This document shows positions 23,831-30,983 of a DNA stretch of 33,347 nucleotides, piece by piece. Position numbers and translations under genes: made by a program. The notes under the pieces were generated by a model. That model made no database searches and had not been told where the DNA came from. It worked only from the letters and a program-made list of their open reading frames with translations. The stretch is from Lachnospiraceae bacterium. Lineage in GTDB: Bacteria > Bacillota > Clostridia > Lachnospirales > Lachnospiraceae. The number at the start of each line of letters is the position of its first letter. Position 1 is the first letter of the stretch. The DNA is taken from assembly GCA_017424235.1 (NCBI GenBank), contig JAFPAQ010000228.1, positions 1 through 33,347 on the forward strand, given 5' to 3'.

Positions 23831-24944
23831 TGAAGTATGGGCAATGGGCATTTTGGGAATAATGCTCCTTTTACCGTGTATACTTGTGGTACTTGATATT
23901 GTATTTGCGGTAAAAAAGAAAAAGAAACTGTTTTTTGAAATCATTGCTTTTGGTATTGGTTATATCTATATGGCTATATGTTGGTGCGTATGGTCTCCCC
24001 TGCCTTATGATGAACCTATCAATTTGTATGGTTTAGAGAAAGCTCATGAACCTATTAACACGGACTATCTTCTAACTTTAGTAGTTATAGCAGGTCTTGG
24101 CTTTTTGTTTTATTTTATTTTAAAATTTGGAAGAAATCATATGGCACCCCTTGCTAAGGTATTGTGTATCGGAGGAATTTATGGAGGTGTATTGATACAC
24201 TTGCTGTTTTTATTCCAGCTTTTGGGTGGAGCTCGTCCGGAAGGATTTTCCATCTTATCTTTTTGGAGTGCTAATGGAATCTACATTATTTGTGAGTGTG
24301 TTGTTCCAGTATTGTTTTTGCTTCATGTGGCGGAGCTGTTTTGGGAGCTGGTAAAAGAGCAGGCGGATGCTCAGGAAGAAGTCACCTATAACAATAGATT
24401 TCTAGCAATCTGCAATCGATTTTTATGTAAAGGTGCCAATATGTATTGGGTTGCATTGATTGTGATGCTACCTTTGTATGGAATCGTAATTGCTATTTTA
24501 TGCTTATTTGGACAAAAACCGGATAGTGTAATAGAGGCATTTACAAAGACCAGTGACTGGGTTCTTTCCACAGAGATTGCACCGCCGCCAGTAGAGATGG
24601 ATACTCATTATCTGTGTACGGTGTCTTTACAAGGGCATAGGGAATTGGTAAAGCCTATACGTTATGGTATCCGTCGAGGAAAACGGATAGTTGTCAATAG
24701 ACAGCTTTGTGTAGCAAATGCCTTTGAGCAGTTGCTTGAGGAAAGAACTCCGAGATTTCATCGGGCAGTACGCAATTTTTATGACAAATACGGCTATCCG
24801 ATTTCGAAATGGATTACAAATCCCTGGAGTGCAGATGTTATATATATTTTGATGAAACCGTTGGAGTGGGTATTTGTTACCGTTTTATATCTTTTTGATG
24901 AGAAACCGGAAAATCGTATTTGTAGACAGTATTTGCCAAAGTAA
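23826..24944 (+). CDS. DUF6688-like membrane protein
   Basis: The 372-aa protein has an N-terminal membrane part with about five hydrophobic segments (residues about 5-25, 38-58, 83-100, 112-130, 150-170) and a further one at 206-226. A soluble C-terminal part follows with YLCTVSLQGHRELVKP, then RGKRIVVNRQLCVANAFEQLL and ISKWITNPWSADVIYILMKP. This matches the DUF6688 family as I remember it; the function is unknown. AAAGGAAG precedes the ATG. It is the only intact gene of the first repeat-bounded block. Confidence 0.7.
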   Translation: MNEVWAMGILGIMLLLPCILVVLDIVFAVKKKKKLFFEIIAFGIGYIYMAICWCVWSPLPYDEPINLYGLEKAHEPINTDYLLTLVVIAGLGFLFYFILKFGRNHMAPLAKVLCIGGIYGGVLIHLLFLFQLLGGARPEGFSILSFWSANGIYIICECVVPVLFLLHVAELFWELVKEQADAQEEVTYNNRFLAICNRFLCKGANMYWVALIVMLPLYGIVIAILCLFGQKPDSVIEAFTKTSDWVLSTEIAPPPVEMDTHYLCTVSLQGHRELVKPIRYGIRRGKRIVVNRQLCVANAFEQLLEERTPRFHRAVRNFYDKYGYPISKWITNPWSADVIYILMKPLEWVFVTVLYLFDEKPENRICRQYLPK

Positions 24945-24998
24945 ACATAGTCGCGTCACCGGAGCCGGTATGTATGGACGTTCAATCTTTGCATTTTA

Positions 24999-25034
24999 GT
25001 TGAATGACCCGCCAAAAATGGTGCATCGTTCAAC
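24999..25034 (+). repeat. 36-bp palindromic repeat, copy B
   Basis: Identical over 36 bp to copies A and C and in the same orientation, 1,919 bp from copy A. It is preceded by TTA (as copy C) and followed by AAAAC (as copy A). It separates the DUF6688 block from the spoIIID block. Confidence 0.9.
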
Positions 25035-25134
25035 AAAACATATATCGAATCATCCACGAATAAATCCCCATTTTTTCGCCCCCTTGTGTTCTTCTCTTTC
25101 TAATTATAACACACTAGTGGAAAAATCGCATTTC

Positions 25135-25386
25135 TCAAAGATGATTTTTATACTTCTGTTTTGTCGCAAGACCACCTCGCAGATGACGCTCTCGTTTGTT
25201 TTCGTCGAGTACACCGCGCACCTGTGTCGCCAACTTTGGATTTACACGAATAAGACGGTCCGAGCAATCTTTATGTACGGTTGATTTACTCACTCCAAAC
25301 TTCTTCGCCGCCTGTCTAACCGTCGCATTATTTTCTACGATGTAGCTTGCAATTTCGGCGGCTCTTTCTTCAATGTATTTTTTCAT
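25135..25386 (-). CDS. spoIIID: SpoIIID-like sporulation regulator
   Basis: SpoIIID is a mother-cell DNA-binding protein that works with sigma-E. The 83-aa protein shows the family pattern: YIEERAAEIASYIVENNATVRQAAKKFGVSKSTVHKD helix-turn-helix, then LIRVNPKLATQVRGVLDEN and RHLRGGLATKQKYK. Position 41-44 reads DCSDRL where most relatives have DVTERL. It is normally a core chromosomal gene, so its presence in a repeat-bounded block of a transposon is unexpected. Its only candidate ribosome site (AGGGG) is buried in a hairpin next to the ATG. Confidence 0.88.
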   Translation of the reverse strand: MKKYIEERAAEIASYIVENNATVRQAAKKFGVSKSTVHKDCSDRLIRVNPKLATQVRGVLDENKRERHLRGGLATKQKYKNHL

Positions 25387-25391
25387 AGAAA

Positions 25392-25431
25392 AACCCCTGC
25401 AATACTTGTTTGTAAAGTGTATGCAGGGGTT
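25392..25431 (-). terminator. Hairpin between the chemoreceptor gene and spoIIID
   Basis: AACCCCTGCA (25392-25401) pairs with TGCAGGGGTT (25422-25431); on the minus strand TTTTT follows and the spoIIID ATG comes directly after. It looks like an intrinsic terminator for the chemoreceptor gene, and its stem contains the only purine-rich ribosome-site candidate of spoIIID. Confidence 0.75.
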
Positions 25432-25463
25432 AGTTCATTTATGAGCTATTCCATTCTATAAAA

Positions 25464-27485
25464 TTATACCTTAAATCGTTTAATCAGCTGTGTTAAGTTC
25501 GAAGCCTGATTTGCGAGCTCCTGTGAAGTTGACTCGTTTTCTTCCGCTACTGTAGAGTTCTGTGAAATTCCTTTCGAAATGTCTTCTACCCCGCGTAAAA
25601 TCTGCTGCATGTCTTCCGCCTGAGTTCTTGCTGTATCCGCAGTTTCAAGAATTGTTCCATTCACTTCTTCAAACGCTTGTGAAACTTCAAGCAATGCCTC
25701 TTTCACTTTTTCAGCTGTTTCATTACCTTTTTGAATCTCTCCAATTGAGATTTCGATTAATTGTTTTGTATTGCTTGCAGCTCTTGAACTTTCATCGGCA
25801 AGTTTTCCAATTTCATCGGCTACTACCGCAAAGCCTTTGCCTGCTTCGCCAACTCTTGCTGCTTCAATTGATGCATTAAGTGAAAGCAAGTTTGTCTGGC
25901 TTGCAATTACTTCGATTGTCTGAATGATACCCACAACTTCCTGTGAAGTTTTCTGGATATTGTCCATCGCAAGCATCATCTGGTTCATGAGTTCCTGATT
26001 TACTTCCATCATCGAAGTAACTCGAACAGTTTCCTGTGCAGACATCTCTGCTTTTTCTCTGTTCTCTTCTACTTCCTGCGAAATCTTATTTGCGATTTCA
26101 ATTAATCGCTCGATTTCTTTTGCCTGATTGCGGGCACCTTTTGATACTGTCTGTGAGATTTCTGAAAGTTCTCCAGATTCTCTAAGTACGATGTCCGCGC
26201 CTTCATTAATACCAACGATTACGCTTGTTAAGCCTTCTGTAATACCGTATAAAGCCTCCTTAAGTCTTGCAAATTCACCAACATAGTCGTACTGAAGTTC
26301 AAACTTAAGATTACCTTCTGAAATTTCATTTAATACCGCTGATACTTCATTGATGTAAACAATATATTCTTTTAATCGTTCAACTGTCTTACCTATGTAA
26401 AACGCCAACTCACCAATTTCGTTCTGAGAAGATGTTGTTAAATCTACATCGAGTCTTCCTGCTGCTAATTTTTCAGCGATGTCCTTTAACTCAATAATTG
26501 GTTTACTGATTTTCTGTGCGCTCTTCTTAATACTGAAAAATACCATGAAACATGCAAGCCCAACCAATAAAACAAGGCTTACGAGGCAGAAAATAATTGG
26601 CTGATAATATTCGCCAGCTGGTAATACACTTAATACCATGTATCCAGTTTCGCCTACTTTTGCGAAATGACCATATTCTGTGCTATTTCCGAACTTGATT
26701 CTCATAGAACATGGAGTCTGGTTTAAAACTGCATCGATCGCTTCTTTGTTAACCGATAAATCTGCCATATTCATTAAGATAATTTCTGCGGTTGGTGCAT
26801 ATGCTACTCCACCATTTGGTGAAAGAAGAATCGAAAATCCGTTTGAACCAATTCTATACTTTGCCATGATTTCTGCAATCTTGCTTAATTTAACATCTAC
26901 ACCAGTAATACCGATTACGTTTTTGTTACTATCAAAAACAGGGCTAGCAATACTAATTACCGCTTCCTGCGAATCCGAATACTGCTGATATGGTTCAGAG
27001 AATACGGGTTTTTGCTTGTCTACACATGAATACCACTCATAAAGTGCAGCATCAAATTCCCCTACTGATGTGTAGCCATTCGACATAATAACACTTTTAG
27101 AATCGAGGTCAACAACCCATGTTGTTGCAACCGCATCTGCATTTGCATCCACTAAGTTTCTTAACTGCTGAATATTACTTGCATAAGTTGGATGCATTGA
27201 AATGTTGGAACCCGCACCATTTCCTAACAACATCTGCTGGATTTGAGGACTTACCGCCAAGTTTTCTCCAATCGCAATGTATGGTCGGAAAAAGTCGGAG
27301 GTTTCCCATGCCGCAACTTCTGATTCCAAACTAATTTCTGTACTATTTGCGTTATTAATAGTTACTGTCATAATAGCGCCAATAATCGCCGATGCGATTA
27401 AAAGGAACACAATTATGTTTCTTCCGATCTGTACACTGATCTCTTTTTCAATTTTTGTTGTATTCGTTTTCTGCTTTCCACCCAT
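25464..27485 (-). CDS. Methyl-accepting chemotaxis protein with Cache-type sensor
   Basis: The 673-aa receptor has a first membrane segment (about 24-46), an extracellular double-Cache-like domain (about 50-290, with [19 protein letters not shown] and [15 protein letters not shown]), a second membrane segment (about 298-320), HAMP (about 322-375) and the cytoplasmic signalling domain with the hairpin tip around [17 protein letters not shown]. It ends in [16 protein letters not shown]. The start is ATG at 27483-27485, or the TTG before it; GGGGGG lies upstream. It sits with spoIIID inside the second repeat-bounded block. Its ligand is unknown. Confidence 0.92.
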   Translation of the reverse strand: MGGKQKTNTTKIEKEISVQIGRNIIVFLLIASAIIGAIMTVTINNANSTEISLESEVAAWETSDFFRPYIAIGENLAVSPQIQQMLLGNGAGSNISMHPTYASNIQQLRNLVDANADAVATTWVVDLDSKSVIMSNGYTSVGEFDAALYEWYSCVDKQKPVFSEPYQQYSDSQEAVISIASPVFDSNKNVIGITGVDVKLSKIAEIMAKYRIGSNGFSILLSPNGGVAYAPTAEIILMNMADLSVNKEAIDAVLNQTPCSMRIKFGNSTEYGHFAKVGETGYMVLSVLPAGEYYQPIIFCLVSLVLLVGLACFMVFFSIKKSAQKISKPIIELKDIAEKLAAGRLDVDLTTSSQNEIGELAFYIGKTVERLKEYIVYINEVSAVLNEISEGNLKFELQYDYVGEFARLKEALYGITEGLTSVIVGINEGADIVLRESGELSEISQTVSKGARNQAKEIERLIEIANKISQEVEENREKAEMSAQETVRVTSMMEVNQELMNQMMLAMDNIQKTSQEVVGIIQTIEVIASQTNLLSLNASIEAARVGEAGKGFAVVADEIGKLADESSRAASNTKQLIEISIGEIQKGNETAEKVKEALLEVSQAFEEVNGTILETADTARTQAEDMQQILRGVEDISKGISQNSTVAEENESTSQELANQASNLTQLIKRFKV

Positions 27486-27943
27486 CAAGATTTGCCCCCC
27501 TATGTGATTTTGTCACAGTCTCCGTTTCACTATTATACCACAGGGTATTACTTTTAGCAAATAAGTACTGATTTTTCTCTCCTTCGTTTGCCTCTTCATC
27601 AAATACAACAAGAAATTCCTTTAACACTTCTTTTGTCAGATATCCACCTCTCCAATGGAATAAAAGAATTCTGCCTTTCTTAACCGCCTGCTTTGTTCGA
27701 TTTCGAACCTCATCCACGGTCGTCCAGGAAATTTTCTTTTCTTTGTAGTAAAAATGCTCGCCGTCGGTACACGCTGGCACCTTCCAGATGACCGGCTCAT
27801 GATCTCTGAAAATCTGCTTATCCGACAAATTCACATAATCATATCGCACGGTGTCATCTTTTGAAAGGGTGTTGTCAAAGGTCGCATCGAGATGATAATA
27901 CTGACCGTCAATACGAATTACATTCCATGCATGGCGATACTTA
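27448..27943 (-). pseudogene. Transglutaminase-like protein, 5' end lost at the repeat
   Basis: The frame KYRHAWNVIRIDGQYYHLDATFD holds the histidine and aspartate of a transglutaminase-like catalytic site; the cysteine-containing N-terminal part is missing. Coding sequence is cut directly at palindromic copy C (27944), which supplies an accidental start (MLNDAPFLAGHS). The C-terminus overlaps the chemoreceptor start by 38 bp in another frame. The gene was therefore complete elsewhere before being joined to the repeat. Confidence 0.75.
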
Positions 27944-27979
27944 GTTGAATGACCCGCCAAAAATGGTGCATCGTTCAAC
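27944..27979 (+). repeat. 36-bp palindromic repeat, copy C
   Basis: Identical over 36 bp to copies A and B and in the same orientation, 2,945 bp from copy B. It is preceded by TTA, like copy B, but followed by ATACC, unlike A and B. It borders the truncated transglutaminase on the left and transposon right-end sequence on the right. Confidence 0.9.
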
Positions 27980-27999
27980 ATACCCTCTACCTGCTAATC

Positions 28000-28050
28000 A
28001 AAGAGCTTTACTTCTGTGACTGACACTGGCACAGAAACAAAGCTCTTTTT
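28000..28050 (+). terminator. Intrinsic terminator at the transposon right end
   Basis: AAAGAGCTTT (28000-28009) pairs with AAAGCTCTTT (28039-28048), with an inner TCTGTG/CACAGA stem, then TTTTT. Confidence 0.75.
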
Positions 28051-28111
28051 GTCTGCTTCAAAACCGGAGTCCCGAATCCCAATCCCCGACTTTTCGCCGA
28101 CCCGCAGATAG

Positions 28112-28151
28112 AGGGTATAACACACTACACTTTGTCATGCAAAGTCGTGTG
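28112..28151 (-). other. oriT of the pMV158/MobV type
   Basis: On the minus strand the region reads GCACACGACTTTG, a 5-nt loop, CAAAGT, then GTAGTGTG and TTATACCC. The hairpin followed by TAGTGTG/TTATAC matches the nick region of MobV-family plasmids such as pMV158, where the nick lies between G and TT (here between 28121 and 28120). A MobV relaxase gene is in the same transposon, 7 kb away, now split. Confidence 0.82.
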
Positions 28152-28360
28152 CCAACAGGGGGCGTTGCCCCCTTTGGATTCCCCCATCATTTCCGTTTCT
28201 CGGATACAAAACCGACTTTGCCGGTTTCCTATCCTTGTCCCGAAAAAATAAAGAAGCTCCGTCGCTATCTTCAAAGGGGATGTCAACGGTGCTTCTTTAT
28301 ATTTATCCAAAAGTTGTTTTCATGCAATATTGTGTAAGCGTGGGCTGTGGTGTAGTATCT
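28152..28360. other. Right-end non-coding region of the transposon
   Basis: No gene is supported. It contains the hairpin GGGGGC/GCCCCC just after oriT, a terminator-like stem AAAGAAGC (28250-28257) with GCTTCTTT (28291-28298), and GTAAGCGTGGG at 28334-28344. Confidence 0.6.
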
Positions 28361-28501
28361 TTAACTAAGGGAAACTCCGTTTTCCCATTTGGATACAGAA
28401 GCTTTTGTCACTCCCAAAAAGGAAGCCAGCTCATCCTGTGTTATTCCTCTTTTTTTACGCAAATGAGCTATATTTTCTGCTATTTTTAATGAACTTGTCA
28501 T
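28361..28501 (-). pseudogene. XRE/TPR regulator, 5' part (split by transposon)
   Basis: The ATG at 28499-28501 starts MTSSLKIAENIAHLRKKRG, and the helix-turn-helix continues TQDELASFLGVTKASVSKW. At TGGGA the native frame ends; seven further codons and a TAA come from the transposon. The protein continues at 15172. The truncated product (46 aa) would contain most of an HTH but no dimerisation domain. The gene lies 36 bp before the ABC permease stop and reads in the same direction. Confidence 0.9.
28383..28388. other. Right end/core of the transposon
   Basis: TCCCAT matches the left core. Inside it, GGGAAACTCCGTTTTCCC forms a hairpin, preceded by TTAACTAA, which resembles the TTAACTAT next to the left core in inverted orientation. 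Confidence 0.8.
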
Positions 28502-28537
28502 ATTATCAACCAGCCTCTTCATCACCTATTAATATAA

Positions 28538-30139
28538 CTATTCAGTACCAACCTTCATTAACTCCTTTTTTTGATTACTCTTATACAAAAGACCTGTGAT
28601 TATCAAAATTAATACAATTGTGCTAATCCTTATAAGCTCTGTATATTTTTCGTTCATAAATACAATAGCCAGAATCGGAATAACACCGCTAAGTACACCT
28701 GTAAACATCGCTATCATCATAGAAGCACTCTGTTTTACAACACTCACTTCATTTTCCCACTCAAAGTTTGGAAATGTAAGATTTACTGAAATTCCCAATA
28801 CACTTGAAAAGCACAGATAAACTATAGGTAATACTACAAGCCATACCAATTCTGATAATGAAGGTTTTAAAGCTAATCCCAAAAATATTACAGATATTAA
28901 ATAAAAAGGAAATGCAACACTTAAATTTACAAGTATCTTGCTGTCATAAACCTCCTTGGCATTAACCGGAAGAGCCTGTATCTGCCAAAATGTATTTCCT
29001 TCTATGGATATTGAGCAGGCTGTAGTTGAAACCATACAAAATATGCATGAAACTGCAAATGGAATACATTTTATTAAAACTGCACCTATATCCGGAATAC
29101 CAAAAACAGTCTCTATCTGTTCTATACCCATAAAGAAAACTGCTATCGAAAGAATTACTGCCATAGCAAAGCATATCATTGTATTTGTAACATATACACT
29201 TGATGCAAAATATCTCTTCAATTCTTTATGCCATAAAGAAACAATGTGGCTGTTCTTTTTGAGTTTTGTCATCTTAAAATCATTTTTGGAAGCTACTGAA
29301 TGAATTGCTCCACAAATTTTTTGGAAATATTTTTGCAGTATTGCAACAAATACTGTAAATATAACAGCAGGTACTCCAAGCAAAAGACAAAATGAAACGA
29401 TTTCACCTGACAATGCTTTTGTAAACCAGATAGCAGGTGGATATATGCCTCCTATCTGCTGTGATAATAAATCCGCCATATTTTTAAGCATCTCTTCTGT
29501 AAGCATCGACTCATTATCAGACAACCAAAAGCTTCCTATCATAACACCAAGAACAAGTATCATTGTTAATATTGTTTCAACAAAGCTCTTATGTCTTGCC
29601 CTTGAACTGACAGCCGTAATAATTGCCCCTAATACAGAAGAAATTGTTAATGGCAACAACGGTAAAAACAAGCTTCCCAAAATAAATACTAAGTAAAATA
29701 TCAAAGAGGTCTGTTCAAAACATGAATACACTACCAGTCCCGGAATCATAATCAACATTTCTACAAGCATATTCATAAAATACATACATAGATATCTGCT
29801 AATAATAATTGAAGCTCTTGATACGGGCAACGAAATCATCATTTCATAGCCTTTCATCGCAAAAAGAGTGTTTCCCGCTTTAAAAAAGCTAAAAAACAAA
29901 ATAATAATACTTGCTATTGCATATAAATACATTGGTATGATTACTGCCATTCCCATTGAAGCAAGTCCGTATGAAAAAGCTGATACATAACCAACTGCCA
30001 TAAATATCAACATAATCCACACTACCGACAAGGCAATGAATTTATATTTCTTTGCTTTATCCTTAGTATGAATAATCACATTTATTCCAAAAAGATTACC
30101 AAGCTGTAATCTGCATAATCTCATAACCTGACTAATCAT
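28538..30139 (-). CDS. ABC-2-type exporter permease
   Basis: The 533-aa protein has about twelve strongly hydrophobic segments arranged as two similar halves with a cytoplasmic loop in the middle (around SVASKNDFKMTKLKKN). It overlaps the ATPase gene by 8 bp and forms the membrane part of an exporter. The substrate cannot be told from the sequence; large permeases of this kind next to XRE regulators are common in Firmicutes and are often linked to drug or peptide export. It precedes the split XRE regulator in the same direction. Confidence 0.85.
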   Translation of the reverse strand: MISQVMRLCRLQLGNLFGINVIIHTKDKAKKYKFIALSVVWIMLIFMAVGYVSAFSYGLASMGMAVIIPMYLYAIASIIILFFSFFKAGNTLFAMKGYEMMISLPVSRASIIISRYLCMYFMNMLVEMLIMIPGLVVYSCFEQTSLIFYLVFILGSLFLPLLPLTISSVLGAIITAVSSRARHKSFVETILTMILVLGVMIGSFWLSDNESMLTEEMLKNMADLLSQQIGGIYPPAIWFTKALSGEIVSFCLLLGVPAVIFTVFVAILQKYFQKICGAIHSVASKNDFKMTKLKKNSHIVSLWHKELKRYFASSVYVTNTMICFAMAVILSIAVFFMGIEQIETVFGIPDIGAVLIKCIPFAVSCIFCMVSTTACSISIEGNTFWQIQALPVNAKEVYDSKILVNLSVAFPFYLISVIFLGLALKPSLSELVWLVVLPIVYLCFSSVLGISVNLTFPNFEWENEVSVVKQSASMMIAMFTGVLSGVIPILAIVFMNEKYTELIRISTIVLILIITGLLYKSNQKKELMKVGTE

Positions 30140-30845
30140 TTTTGATTACCTCCATAAAGACAGACTCCAAAGTGCTGTCTTTTACAAGCTCCTGCATATC
30201 CCCTGATGCCATAAGCTGACCATCACGAATAATCGCAACTTTATTGCAAAGCTTTTCAGCAACATCAAGGACATGTGTAGAAAAGAATATTGCACTACCT
30301 TCATTGCACAATTCATGCATCTTGTTCTTGAGTACCAATGCAGCTTTGGGATCAAGACCTACAAACGGCTCATCAAGCACAAGAAGCTTTGGCTTGTGAA
30401 TCAATGCTCCAATAATAGCAAGCTTCTGTTTCATTCCATGTGAATAGGATGAAATCAGATCGCCCAAAGCACCGGTAATCTCAAATGAATCCGCCTCTTC
30501 TCTAATTCTCTGTTCTCTGTCACTTACGGATATATCATATATATCTGCAATAAAATTCAGATATTGTATTCCGGTAAGATACTCATACAAGTCAGGATTA
30601 TCAGGTATGTATGCCATAATGCTTTTGCATTTCAATGGCTCCTTCTTTATAGACATTCCATCTATAAGAATTTCTCCTTCATCAAAATCATGGATTCCAA
30701 CAATACTTTTTATTGTCGTAGTTTTTCCCGCTCCATTATGTCCAATAAAACCATAAATATCGCCAGTTTCCACTGAAATATTCAAGTTTGAAACTGCTTT
30801 TTTGCCACCTTTGTATATCTTTGTCATATTTCTAATCTCTAACAT
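30132..30845 (-). CDS. ABC transporter ATP-binding protein
   Basis: This nucleotide-binding subunit energises the adjacent permease. Motifs: Walker A GHNGAGKTTT, Q-loop region MAYIPDNPDLYEYLTG, signature SSYSHGMKQKLAI, Walker B LLVLDEPFVGLD and the switch histidine in FFSTHVLDVAEKL. The ATG at 30843-30845 has GGAG at good spacing; a second ATG four codons upstream has a poorly placed site. The protein is about 237 aa. The 8-bp overlap with the permease gene indicates coupling. Confidence 0.94.
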   Translation of the reverse strand: MLEIRNMTKIYKGGKKAVSNLNISVETGDIYGFIGHNGAGKTTTIKSIVGIHDFDEGEILIDGMSIKKEPLKCKSIMAYIPDNPDLYEYLTGIQYLNFIADIYDISVSDREQRIREEADSFEITGALGDLISSYSHGMKQKLAIIGALIHKPKLLVLDEPFVGLDPKAALVLKNKMHELCNEGSAIFFSTHVLDVAEKLCNKVAIIRDGQLMASGDMQELVKDSTLESVFMEVIKND

Positions 30846-30983
30846 ACTAATCTCCATACCTTTCTACAAATCACACATAAATTTGTAATTGTTTTACTTA
30901 CAGCATTAGTATACAAAATTTTCAAACTTTTTTCTATGGATTCTCGCGATATTTTACGATACAAAATCAACTATAAGGATACT

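Larger units (their letters stand above)
15168..28388. mobile_element. Tn4451/TndX-like mobilizable transposon carrying cas1-cas2
   Basis: Both ends are defined by TCCCAT (plus strand) at 15168-15173 and 28383-28388, each inside one half of the same split gene. The shared core contains GA, the crossover dinucleotide known for TnpX/TndX recombinases. Cargo in order: large serine recombinase, tnpW, mobV (broken by IS21), XRE regulator, cas1, cas2, three palindromic repeats with two gene blocks between them, and oriT. Unit length is 13,215 bp. The recombinase and Mob parts look more GC-rich than IS21 and cas1-cas2, so the element is a mosaic. Confidence 0.9.

Noticed and set aside
23080-27979. 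Integron attC sites
   Set aside because: The repeats begin GTTRRRY and end RYYYAAC, the reverse order of attC, and no IntI-type integrase is present.
28125-28489. Several short frames around oriT and the right end
   Set aside because: They overlap oriT, terminators and the antisense strand of the regulator fragment; none has a ribosome site or family pattern.
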